A stretch of 64,000 nt of DNA from an uncultured Alistipes sp. (GTDB lineage Bacteria > Bacteroidota > Bacteroidia > Bacteroidales > Rikenellaceae), in assembly GCA_900768045.1 (NCBI GenBank), contig CAAGBL010000104.1:62001-126000 (forward strand). Reading direction: 5' to 3'. The position numbers and the translations under genes were made by a program. Of the stretch, positions 57,089 through 64,000 are shown one piece after another. Under the pieces are notes generated by a model. The model was not told where the DNA came from, did not search any database, and saw only the letters and a list, made by a program, of their open reading frames with translations. Position 1 is the stretch's first letter. Each line of letters starts with the position of its first letter.

Positions 57089-58552
57089 CTACAAAAATCT
57101 TACGTTGCTAACCACTGAGCGTGTTGCTACCTCAATCAAGCCCTCGGGGAGCTCAGCACGTGTATATACCGAGACATCGGTTGCATCGTTAACACTAACC
57201 CAAATCATACTACTCTCCGTAATGGTTACATTGTAGGCACTACCCCACGCCACACCATCGGTGTAGGTACCACACACAACGCCATCGTTGAGAGCGACGC
57301 TGCTGGTGTAGACATCCCAATTACGGCTCTCGATGCGCTGATATAGTGTTAGGCCTCCCTCAGCATTGATGTCGAGATAGACATCGAACGAAGGCTCAGC
57401 ACCTCGCCACTGGGCAAGATGCCATACACCTGCCAAAGAGGTGCTATCGCCACCCTCTACAGGAGGCGTTGGAGGCGTTGGAGTCTCATGCTTAGGCACT
57501 ACAATTTCAGCAACCTCCGACTCACATACTGTAAATTCAGCACCTGCCACAACCACAGCCTTAACCTCATAGGTACTACCCTCCTCAGTAGGCAAGGTTG
57601 CGCTGATATCACCATGTGTGGCGCTCACACCCACTCTCGACCACTCTTCAACACCAACCTCTCTATAATAGAAATAATACTCTACGGGGTGGCTCGCCTT
57701 ATAGTTGTGGGCTGCCACACCATCATAGAAGATCTCTATATCTTCGACCGAGGCACTGATATAGCTATAATCCAACTCAAGTGATGGCGTAGCAATATTG
57801 GCTGTAACCTCAGCATAGAGGGTCTTAAACTCAATAACCTGGCCTGTTAAGGGCTCATAGTCGCCACTTAGGGGATAGAGTGTAACTCGCAGTTGGTAGT
57901 CACGATTCTCAATAAGATACTCTTCGCCATTAAATGGGAGCTCCACCGCTATTTCCCCATTCACAATCCTCGCTCCATTAAACTCATAAGCAATCCATTG
58001 CTCAGGATTTGCAGGCGAATACTCGACCTTCACGACATGAATTTGCTCCGACTCGCCATCTACCAAGTAGGCAATGTCGCTGAGATTCACTGTAGCCATA
58101 AGACCCTTAGCGTCAACCTCTGCCGAGCATACCATAGACACCTGCTTCTCGTGAAGCTTTTGTGTCGTAAACGAGATTTTTTCGCTCTCGTCTATGCCAT
58201 ACTCGCCACCATCAAGAGTGATATATGCCTCGTAATTAGTATTAGGCAGAAGATCGTCAACCTCAAAAATAAGTTCACTACCCTCCACGCTATACTCCTC
58301 TACATAGTTCATTAGATCGTGGCCTGAGCCTATATAACGCAACGAGATTTTGGTATCCTCATACTTTACACCATCAACGGTAATATATGGCTCTGCTACA
58401 GTGATTGTAGCTGTCGACTCGGTTGTTTCAACCCCCACAGTACCAAAGTGGAATGCCACTTCAGGCTCAGGCTCAGGGATTGGCGTAGGCGTAGGCTCAC
58501 ACGCCACAACAGCCCAAACAGCAACTAATAATATATATAGGTATCTCTTCAT
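57089..58552 (-). CDS. Surface lipoprotein with fibronectin-III-like repeats and C-terminal lipocalin-like module
   Basis: 487 residues; lipobox VVAC (Cys18) followed by a Pro/Glu linker. Three beta-sandwich units (about 35-135, 136-250, 251-350) have the pattern LLPNTNYEAYITL / NRDYQLRVTLYPL / EGSTYEVKAVVVAG typical of Fn3-like folds. A Pro/Thr linker leads to the module at 373-487 (LAGVWHLAQWRGAEPSFDVY) that it shares with the next gene, ending ATRSVVSNVRFL. It starts 15 bases after the subtilase gene. The shared module suggests both proteins bind the same partner or ligand; which one is unknown. Confidence 0.78.
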   Translation of the reverse strand: MKRYLYILLVAVWAVVACEPTPTPIPEPEPEVAFHFGTVGVETTESTATITVAEPYITVDGVKYEDTKISLRYIGSGHDLMNYVEEYSVEGSELIFEVDDLLPNTNYEAYITLDGGEYGIDESEKISFTTQKLHEKQVSMVCSAEVDAKGLMATVNLSDIAYLVDGESEQIHVVKVEYSPANPEQWIAYEFNGARIVNGEIAVELPFNGEEYLIENRDYQLRVTLYPLSGDYEPLTGQVIEFKTLYAEVTANIATPSLELDYSYISASVEDIEIFYDGVAAHNYKASHPVEYYFYYREVGVEEWSRVGVSATHGDISATLPTEEGSTYEVKAVVVAGAEFTVCESEVAEIVVPKHETPTPPTPPVEGGDSTSLAGVWHLAQWRGAEPSFDVYLDINAEGGLTLYQRIESRNWDVYTSSVALNDGVVCGTYTDGVAWGSAYNVTITESSMIWVSVNDATDVSVYTRAELPEGLIEVATRSVVSNVRFL

Positions 58553-58567
58553 TTCTATTTCTGGAGT

Positions 58568-60445
58568 TTATAACCAACCGCCATTCGCAGCTACCGAGCC
58601 ACGCACAACAACCTCAAATTCACGCTCCACGTACGAGCCACCAATATAGTCGCCGCCGACATGGTCGCCACCAACGATAGCCTTTACAGAGACACGACCT
58701 GAGCCAGACTTTGTGGCTTTGATGCGCAGCTGACCACTCTCAAGCGCTAAGCGCTCGATGCCAAGCTCCTTGCGCACTGAGTCAGATACATTACACTCTA
58801 CAAGGTTGAGGTCTTCAGAGCCTTCGCCAAAGTAGCTATCAAGCGAGAGGAGCTTCTCTTCGCCTGCCACGAGGTAGACACAAGGAGTGCTATCCATCTG
58901 CATAAGGAGTAGATGAGCATCGATATAACCCGAACCGAGCTTACCAAGATATGGCTCAAGCGATATTTCATTATATCTACCAGCCACATAATCGAAGATG
59001 CTCTTAGTAGTCTGATATTGATTAATGTCGTGTACCGAGGTAAGAATCAAACGATGAAGTTCATCAGCAGTAAGTGTATAACCCTGCTTCAAAGCATACG
59101 ACACAGCGAGTGCGGCACATCCCGACACATGAGGACAAGCCATAGATGTACCCTGCATATACTCATAACCATAGCTATTGGCATACTCCACTGATGCTGA
59201 CGATACGGCCAAGATAGTACCATATGTCTCGTCTCCACCTGGAGCGCACACATTCACACCAGGGCCGTAGTTGGTGTAGTACGCAGCCTTGAAGTCTGAC
59301 GACATCGCAGATACCGAGATATAATCACGATGAGCACCTGGGTAGGTCGACTCAGCATAGGCCTCATTACCTGCGGCAAAGACCACCAAACCACCCTCCA
59401 TAGCACCCTCAAGGCGTGCATTATTCTTAAAGTAGGTTAAGGCATCTTTAATTAGCGAGTCCCATCTCTCATACTCCTTATCGCCATTGTATGAGTCTGG
59501 CTCATAGCCCCAAGAGCAGTTGATGATAACAGCACCATTATCCGCAGCATAACGAATACCTTTAACAATTTGTGATGTATAGCAACTATCATCACCCTCG
59601 AAAATCTGGATTGACATAAGGCGCACGCCATCGCCATTACCAGTACCACCAGCAATTCCACAAACAGCGAAGCCATTATTATTAACCGCCGAGATAGTTC
59701 CCGCAACGTGAGTACCATGAGCATCGGCTGTAACATTGCCTTTGTCAGTCACAAAGTTGTAGCCATGTATATCATCGACATAACCGTTGCCATCGTCATC
59801 TACTCCCGACTTACCATTTTTCTCTGCCTCGTTAACCCAGAGGTTATCTACAATATCCCTATGGGTGGTCATGATACCGCCGTCGCAGACTGCCACGATA
59901 ACTCGATTGTCGCCCGCAGTATATTTCCAAGCGTTTAGCAAGTTGATATCGGCACCAGCAACACACATATCTGAAGACAACGTACCGTCATTATGGTAGT
60001 GCCACTGATACTCGAGCTCGGGATCATTGAATGGCAAGTTTGTAGCACGGGTAGAGGCTGGGCGGTCGGTAGGCATAGCCACCCTCTTACCCTCAATACG
60101 CTTCATTATCACGTCGTACTCCACACGCTCAACAGAGCTATTAGCTGCAATCTTCTCGGCCACAACACCAAGGTTCAACGCCTTGTCGAAGCTAACAATG
60201 GCCCAACTATCGAACTTTGAGCCATCTCGTGAGGGGAACATAGGCTCCACATTAAGTTCAACACCCTCAGCTACTAACTGAGCATCAGGTGAGCTAAGCC
60301 TTACAAGCAAACGGCCAGGGGCAGCGTTATCGCTTACCATAAAAATCTTATCGCTGGGTTTTAACTCGCCATTACCCATATCAAAATTATCTCTAACACA
60401 CGATACCATGGTGCATAGAGCGATAATAAATAAAAGTCTCTTCAT
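58568..60445 (-). CDS. Lipoprotein subtilase (S8 peptidase)
   Basis: 625 residues; lipobox MVSC (Cys16), so membrane-anchored. Residues about 35-125 resemble an I9-type propeptide, ending near PASTRATN (129-136), a plausible processing site. The catalytic triad is Asp188 (VAVCDGGIMTTH), His243 (DAHGTHVAG) and Ser434 (QGTSMACPHVSG), with the oxyanion Asn360 in AAGNEA. A Ca-binding-like stretch (DDDGNGYVDDIHGYN) is present. Residues about 535-625 are a C-terminal beta domain. It starts 14 bases after galM and is followed by two surface lipoproteins, which it may process. See findings. Confidence 0.9.
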   Translation of the reverse strand: MKRLLFIIALCTMVSCVRDNFDMGNGELKPSDKIFMVSDNAAPGRLLVRLSSPDAQLVAEGVELNVEPMFPSRDGSKFDSWAIVSFDKALNLGVVAEKIAANSSVERVEYDVIMKRIEGKRVAMPTDRPASTRATNLPFNDPELEYQWHYHNDGTLSSDMCVAGADINLLNAWKYTAGDNRVIVAVCDGGIMTTHRDIVDNLWVNEAEKNGKSGVDDDGNGYVDDIHGYNFVTDKGNVTADAHGTHVAGTISAVNNNGFAVCGIAGGTGNGDGVRLMSIQIFEGDDSCYTSQIVKGIRYAADNGAVIINCSWGYEPDSYNGDKEYERWDSLIKDALTYFKNNARLEGAMEGGLVVFAAGNEAYAESTYPGAHRDYISVSAMSSDFKAAYYTNYGPGVNVCAPGGDETYGTILAVSSASVEYANSYGYEYMQGTSMACPHVSGCAALAVSYALKQGYTLTADELHRLILTSVHDINQYQTTKSIFDYVAGRYNEISLEPYLGKLGSGYIDAHLLLMQMDSTPCVYLVAGEEKLLSLDSYFGEGSEDLNLVECNVSDSVRKELGIERLALESGQLRIKATKSGSGRVSVKAIVGGDHVGGDYIGGSYVEREFEVVVRGSVAANGGWL

Positions 60446-60459
60446 AATATGTTAAGGAC

Positions 60460-61515
60460 TTAGTATTGACCCAACTTAAATACTATCTTATTGCAATAAA
60501 GCTCGTCGGCCTTAAGCTCGATAGATGGGAACTCGGGGTGGTTCACAGCATCGCTATAGCCCTGACACTCGATGGCCACACCAGCATAGTCCTGGTAGTA
60601 CTTACCCGACTTTGTCTTAGGGCAACCTCCTGAGAGCCAGTTACCAGTGTAGAGCACTGCCGCAGGCTGTGACGAGAGCACCGTTACCTTTCTACCCGTA
60701 GCCTCGCAACGTAGCTCGCCAATCTCCTTGAGGATATTCTTCTTATAGTCGTCAACCACGAAGCAGTGGTCGTAGCCACGATAGGTGCGTATGTTGTTAA
60801 ACTCTGAGTCTATCTCGTCACCAAACTTGCGCCACGACGTAAAGTCGAGAGCCGTGCCCTTAACATCGAGGAGCTTACCCGTAGGTATCTGCACAACGTC
60901 CATCTCCAACACCTTAGCGCAGTTTAGGCGTAGCTCATGGTCGAGGATTGTCTTATCCGAGCCCTCGCCATGAAGGTTCCAGTATAGGTGATTTGTGAGG
61001 TTAACAACCGTTGTCTTATTACTCTTTGCAACATACGTAATCTCGAGGTTATCCTCATCGTCGAAGTCGTAGATAGCCTCAACAACCAACTCGCCAGGAT
61101 AGCCCTGCTCCATATCCTCCGCAACGTAGGAGAATACCACACGGTTGGTCTCAACACGTCCCTCCCAGTAGCGGTTGGCAAAGCCCTTAGAGCCGCCGTG
61201 TAGGTGGTTAGGGCCGTTGTTTACCTCCAAGCGATACTCAACGCCCTCGATAGTTAAGTGACCACGGGCAATACGTCCAGCCACACGACCTACCGACTTA
61301 CCACTCGCTGCACCATCGCCAATATAGCTTGTTGGCTCCATATATCCGAGTGCCACATCGTCGATGTTGCCATCACGGTCGGCAAACTTAACGCTCACGA
61401 TAGCTGCTCCGATGTTGCAGAGCTGCACCTCTGAGCCTCGACTATTGCGCATAGTATATAAAATGATACCCTCACCCTCAGGTGTCGAGCCCCATATATG
61501 TTGCAAAATCTCCAT
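60460..61515 (-). CDS. galM: Aldose 1-epimerase (mutarotase)
   Basis: 351 residues. GAAIVSVKFADRDGNIDDVALGY, NNGPNHLHGGSKGFANRYWE, NLTNHLYWNLHG, YDHCFVVDD and AVLYTGNWLSGG are family signatures; the catalytic His and Glu are in place. It interconverts alpha and beta anomers of galactose and other aldoses. Its ATG overlaps the gltX stop by one base (TAATG), so it is translated from the gltX message. Confidence 0.94.
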   Translation of the reverse strand: MEILQHIWGSTPEGEGIILYTMRNSRGSEVQLCNIGAAIVSVKFADRDGNIDDVALGYMEPTSYIGDGAASGKSVGRVAGRIARGHLTIEGVEYRLEVNNGPNHLHGGSKGFANRYWEGRVETNRVVFSYVAEDMEQGYPGELVVEAIYDFDDEDNLEITYVAKSNKTTVVNLTNHLYWNLHGEGSDKTILDHELRLNCAKVLEMDVVQIPTGKLLDVKGTALDFTSWRKFGDEIDSEFNNIRTYRGYDHCFVVDDYKKNILKEIGELRCEATGRKVTVLSSQPAAVLYTGNWLSGGCPKTKSGKYYQDYAGVAIECQGYSDAVNHPEFPSIELKADELYCNKIVFKLGQY

Positions 61516-63047
61516 TACTCCATAGGTTTTAGGTTAGCCAAAATAGCATCGATACGCTTCAAGCACTCGGCCTTGCCAATAAACTCCGTTACGTCGAACA
61601 TACCTGGGCCCTTACCAGCGCCCACCAATGCCAAACGCAAGGTGTTCATAACCTGACCAAGACCTACACCCTTAGCCTCAATCCATGCACGTACAACGTT
61701 CTCGGTGTTCTCCTTCGAGAAGTCGTCGATACCCTCCAACACGCCACGAAGCTCAGACAAGAGTGCTGGGTTATCGCCCTTCCACTGCTTCTTAGCAAGT
61801 TTCTCCTCGTACTCGGTAGGAGCCACAAAGAAGAACGAGGTCAAATCCCACATATCGGTAGTAAGCGTCATACGCTCCTTCATAATCTCGGCAGCCTTAC
61901 CTGCGAGCTCGTCTGAGGTCTCGATGCCATTAGCCTTGAGCACTGGCTGCATGAGTGGCGCAAACTGCTCAGCAGTGAGCGTGTGCATATACTGTGCATT
62001 GAACCACTTAGCCTTATCTGGCTGGAAGCGAGCACCGGCCTTAGATACACGATCCAACGAGAAGGCAGCGATAAGCTCCTCCATAGAGAATATCTCCTGC
62101 TCAGTACCTGGGTTCCAACCGAGTAACGAGAGCATGTTGATAAATGCCTCAGGCAGATAGCCGTCCTCACGGTAGCCACGTGCGGTCTCGCCAGATGGCG
62201 ATGTCCAGAAGAGTGGGAATACGGGGAAGCCCATCTTGTCGCCATCACGCTTCGAGAGCTTACCGCTACCCGTAGGCTTTAGCAATAGTGGCAAGTGTGC
62301 AAACTCAGGCTGCGAGTCTGTCCAGCCGAAGGCACGATACAAAAGATAGTGCAAAGGCAACGATGGCAACCACTCCTCGCCACGGATAACGTGTGAGATC
62401 TCCATGAGGTGGTCATCAACGATATTTGCAAGGTGGTACGTTGGAAGTGCATCTGCCGACTTATACAACACCTTATCGTCGAGTGTCGAGGTGTTCATCT
62501 CGACATGTCCACGAATCAAGTCGTCCATCTTAACAACCTCGTTCTCAGGCATCTTAAAACGCACTACCCACTGGTCGCCACGTGCAATACGCTCCTCAAC
62601 CTCCTCCTTCGAGAGGCGTAGCGAGGTCTCAAGCTGCTCACGCACCTCGTGGTTGTAGGCAAATGTCTTGCCCGCAGCCTCAGCCTCCGAACGTAGCTTA
62701 TCGAGCTGCTCAGGGGTGTCGAAGGCGTAGTATGCCCAACCAGCATCAACAAGCTGCTTGGCATACTGCAAATAGATTTCACGACGCTCGCTCTGACGAT
62801 AAGGTGCGTGTGGGCCACCAAAGCCTACACCCTCGTCAATCTCGATGCCGCACCACTTCAACGACTCGATAATATACTCCTCGGCACCTGGCACAAAGCG
62901 CTGTGAGTCGGTATCCTCGATACGGAGAATCATCTTACCGCCATGACGACGTGCGAATAGGTAGTTATATAGTGCTGTGCGCACACCTCCAATATGAAGG
63001 GGGCCTGTGGGGCTTGGCGCAAATCTTACTCTTACTTCTCTTGACAT
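61515..63047 (-). CDS. gltX: Glutamyl-tRNA synthetase
   Basis: 510 residues. Class I signatures: VRFAPSPTGPLHIGGVRTAL (HIGH motif as HIGG), ILRIEDTDSQRF, and KLSKRDGDK (KMSKS motif as KLSKR). The end carries the anticodon-binding helical domain. It charges tRNA-Glu (and possibly tRNA-Gln, since many bacteria lack GlnRS). The chain length is usual for Bacteroidota. Confidence 0.97.
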   Translation of the reverse strand: MSREVRVRFAPSPTGPLHIGGVRTALYNYLFARRHGGKMILRIEDTDSQRFVPGAEEYIIESLKWCGIEIDEGVGFGGPHAPYRQSERREIYLQYAKQLVDAGWAYYAFDTPEQLDKLRSEAEAAGKTFAYNHEVREQLETSLRLSKEEVEERIARGDQWVVRFKMPENEVVKMDDLIRGHVEMNTSTLDDKVLYKSADALPTYHLANIVDDHLMEISHVIRGEEWLPSLPLHYLLYRAFGWTDSQPEFAHLPLLLKPTGSGKLSKRDGDKMGFPVFPLFWTSPSGETARGYREDGYLPEAFINMLSLLGWNPGTEQEIFSMEELIAAFSLDRVSKAGARFQPDKAKWFNAQYMHTLTAEQFAPLMQPVLKANGIETSDELAGKAAEIMKERMTLTTDMWDLTSFFFVAPTEYEEKLAKKQWKGDNPALLSELRGVLEGIDDFSKENTENVVRAWIEAKGVGLGQVMNTLRLALVGAGKGPGMFDVTEFIGKAECLKRIDAILANLKPME

Positions 63048-63072
63048 ATTTTTGTAGTTTTAGAGTTTAAAC

Positions 63073-63807
63073 TTAGTAATTTCTAATCTTATACTCGGCA
63101 CGCACTGTAACACGTGCCTTCTTATCTCGTGACGAGAGGTTTAGCGAGCCACCTGCCGAGAACTCCTCGTCGCCTGAGGCCGCAGTAATCTGAAATACTC
63201 CTGCACGTGACTGAGCCAACATTCCGAGCATAGCTCCCGAGTTAGTAGCTATAATCTCGGCACGCTGACGTGCATCAGCCGCAGCAGCACCTATCAAGTC
63301 GTGCTTAACGCTCTCGAGCTGCGTGTAGTAGTACATAGGTTCGTCGACCGACACCATGATACCCTCAGCGATGAGCGATGGCAGCTCACGTGCTGCAAGC
63401 TCCGTGCTATCTACGCTCTGCGACTCGATAGTAAATGCCTGACGGTGCTGATAACCTGCAAAACGAGTGCGGTAACGGCCATTATCGTCGATATAATCCT
63501 CGTAGTGCTCACGTGTTGATGGCATCGCAAACGATATATCCTCCTCCTTAACACCCTTGTTTAGTAAGAACTCCGACACCTGCTTGCATTGCGCCTCAAG
63601 CGTAGTATAACCCTCAGCAGCATCGTTGCTGCGAACATCTACCACACCCTTAATCACAATCATATCTGACGAAAACTCTGTCTCGCCAAGGCCTGTTACG
63701 GTGATTGTTCCCAAGTTTCGTGAACCACTGGTATATGCCGCAGCAATAACCATTGCCGAGAGCACAAGCGCCGAGGCCATAATCACATATTTCCACAACT
63801 TATCCAT
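63073..63807 (-). CDS. SIMPL-domain (DUF541) periplasmic protein
   Basis: 244 residues from the ATG at 63807 (a GTG at 63813 is also possible). One N-terminal membrane segment (KYVIMASALVLSAMVIAAAY) and a SIMPL domain: TITVTGLGETEFSSDMIVI, TLEAQCKQVSEFLLNKGV, DISFAMPSTREHYEDY and a C-terminal VTVRAEYKIRNY. The family is periplasmic with no settled biochemical role. It lies 25 bases before gltX and 12 bases after the ychF end, so it is probably co-transcribed. Confidence 0.88.
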   Translation of the reverse strand: MDKLWKYVIMASALVLSAMVIAAAYTSGSRNLGTITVTGLGETEFSSDMIVIKGVVDVRSNDAAEGYTTLEAQCKQVSEFLLNKGVKEEDISFAMPSTREHYEDYIDDNGRYRTRFAGYQHRQAFTIESQSVDSTELAARELPSLIAEGIMVSVDEPMYYYTQLESVKHDLIGAAAADARQRAEIIATNSGAMLGMLAQSRAGVFQITAASGDEEFSAGGSLNLSSRDKKARVTVRAEYKIRNY

Positions 63808-63819
63808 AGCCACACTCGG

Positions 63820-63999
63820 TTATACGTTAAACAAGAAGTGCATGATGTCGCCATCCTCAACAACATACTCCTTACCCTCGATGCCAATCTTACCCACATC
63901 ACGGCAAGCACGCTCCGAGCCAAGGGCTACATAGTCGTCGTACTTGATAACCTCGGCACGAATAAATCCACGCTCGAAGTCGGTGTGAATGATACCCGC
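63820..63999 (-). CDS. ychF: Ribosome-binding ATPase YchF, C-terminal end (partial)
   Basis: Only 59 residues are inside the window, up to the TAA at 63820. They read AGIIHTDFERGFIRAEVI, then KYDDYVALGSERACRDVGKI and GKEYVVEDGDIMHFLFNV, the TGS-domain C terminus of the OLA1/YchF family (HTDFERGFIRAEV is highly conserved). The N-terminal GTP/ATP-binding domain lies beyond the window. Confidence 0.93.
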   Translation of the reverse strand, partial: AGIIHTDFERGFIRAEVIKYDDYVALGSERACRDVGKIGIEGKEYVVEDGDIMHFLFNV

Positions 64000-64000
64000 A

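Noticed and set aside
1..64000. tRNA or rRNA genes, insertion sequences, prophage
   Set aside because: I saw no T-loop/anticodon patterns, no rRNA sequence and no transposase or phage protein in either strand.

Overview
The window is a piece of a Bacteroidales-type chromosome (phylum Bacteroidota). The reasons are: promoters of the form TTTG-N18..20-TAnnTTTG, lipoproteins with short lipoboxes followed by fimbrillin-like or BACON-like domains, large outer-membrane beta-barrel receptors with an N-terminal carboxypeptidase-regulatory domain, DPP-IV, and the gene orders parE-parC-aroK-murI-ftsK-lolA and rplM-rpsI-rpsB-tsf. I cannot name the genus from sequence alone. Most of the window is core housekeeping DNA. 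The unusual material sits between the genes.

Layout. 1-3500 (+): end of a glucosaminidase-LysM protein, a conserved hypothetical gene and DPP-IV. 3750-6220 (+): pheT. 6400-7375: a gene-free array of 13 copies of a 20-bp palindrome. 7500-10160 (+): a small HTH protein and htpG. 16870-10210 (-): an apparent seven-gene operon (lipoprotein, DEDDh exonuclease, LysM/binding-protein fusion, rex, short ribF-like gene, thioesterase, capA). 19190-17136 (-): nucleoside phosphorylase and dnaN. 19300-20690 (+): phosphohexomutase. 22056-20764 (-): purine permease. 22278-23645 (+): M20 peptidase. 30000-24094 (-): LytS/LytT-type two-component pair, a small His/Pro/Gly-rich secreted protein and an outer-membrane receptor. 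35070-30162 (-): Pro/Ala-rich protein, rsmI, two glycosyltransferases, mazG, gamma carbonic anhydrase. 37083-35434 (-): a 43-residue peptide gene and a fimbrillin-like lipoprotein. 47600-37553 (-): parE, parC, aroK, murI, ftsK, lolA-like and DUF4465 genes. 48408-47680 (-): acyltransferase. 48527-49370 (+): a long structured leader and two AT-rich small genes. 49934-52312 (+): a second outer-membrane receptor. 55677-52804 (-): rplM, rpsI, rpsB, tsf. 63999-55862 (-): ychF (partial), a SIMPL protein, gltX, galM, a lipoprotein subtilase and two surface lipoproteins, ending at a strong terminator.

The main non-coding discovery is a family of roughly 125-135 bp cloverleaf-like palindromes (seven clear copies plus one degenerate). 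Their outer and central stems differ between copies but stay paired. Six of the seven lie directly at the end of minus-strand transcription units (two of these back to back after tsf), with the stop codon in or next to the outer arm; one lies before htpG. Four are preceded by a longer purine-rich/pyrimidine-rich palindrome. Two further structured items stand out: the strictly spaced GGGTATTA palindrome array, and a leader of about 265 nt upstream of a HARE-HTH gene that can be drawn in two mutually exclusive folds.

All gene calls rest on reading translations and motifs. No database search or folding program was run.
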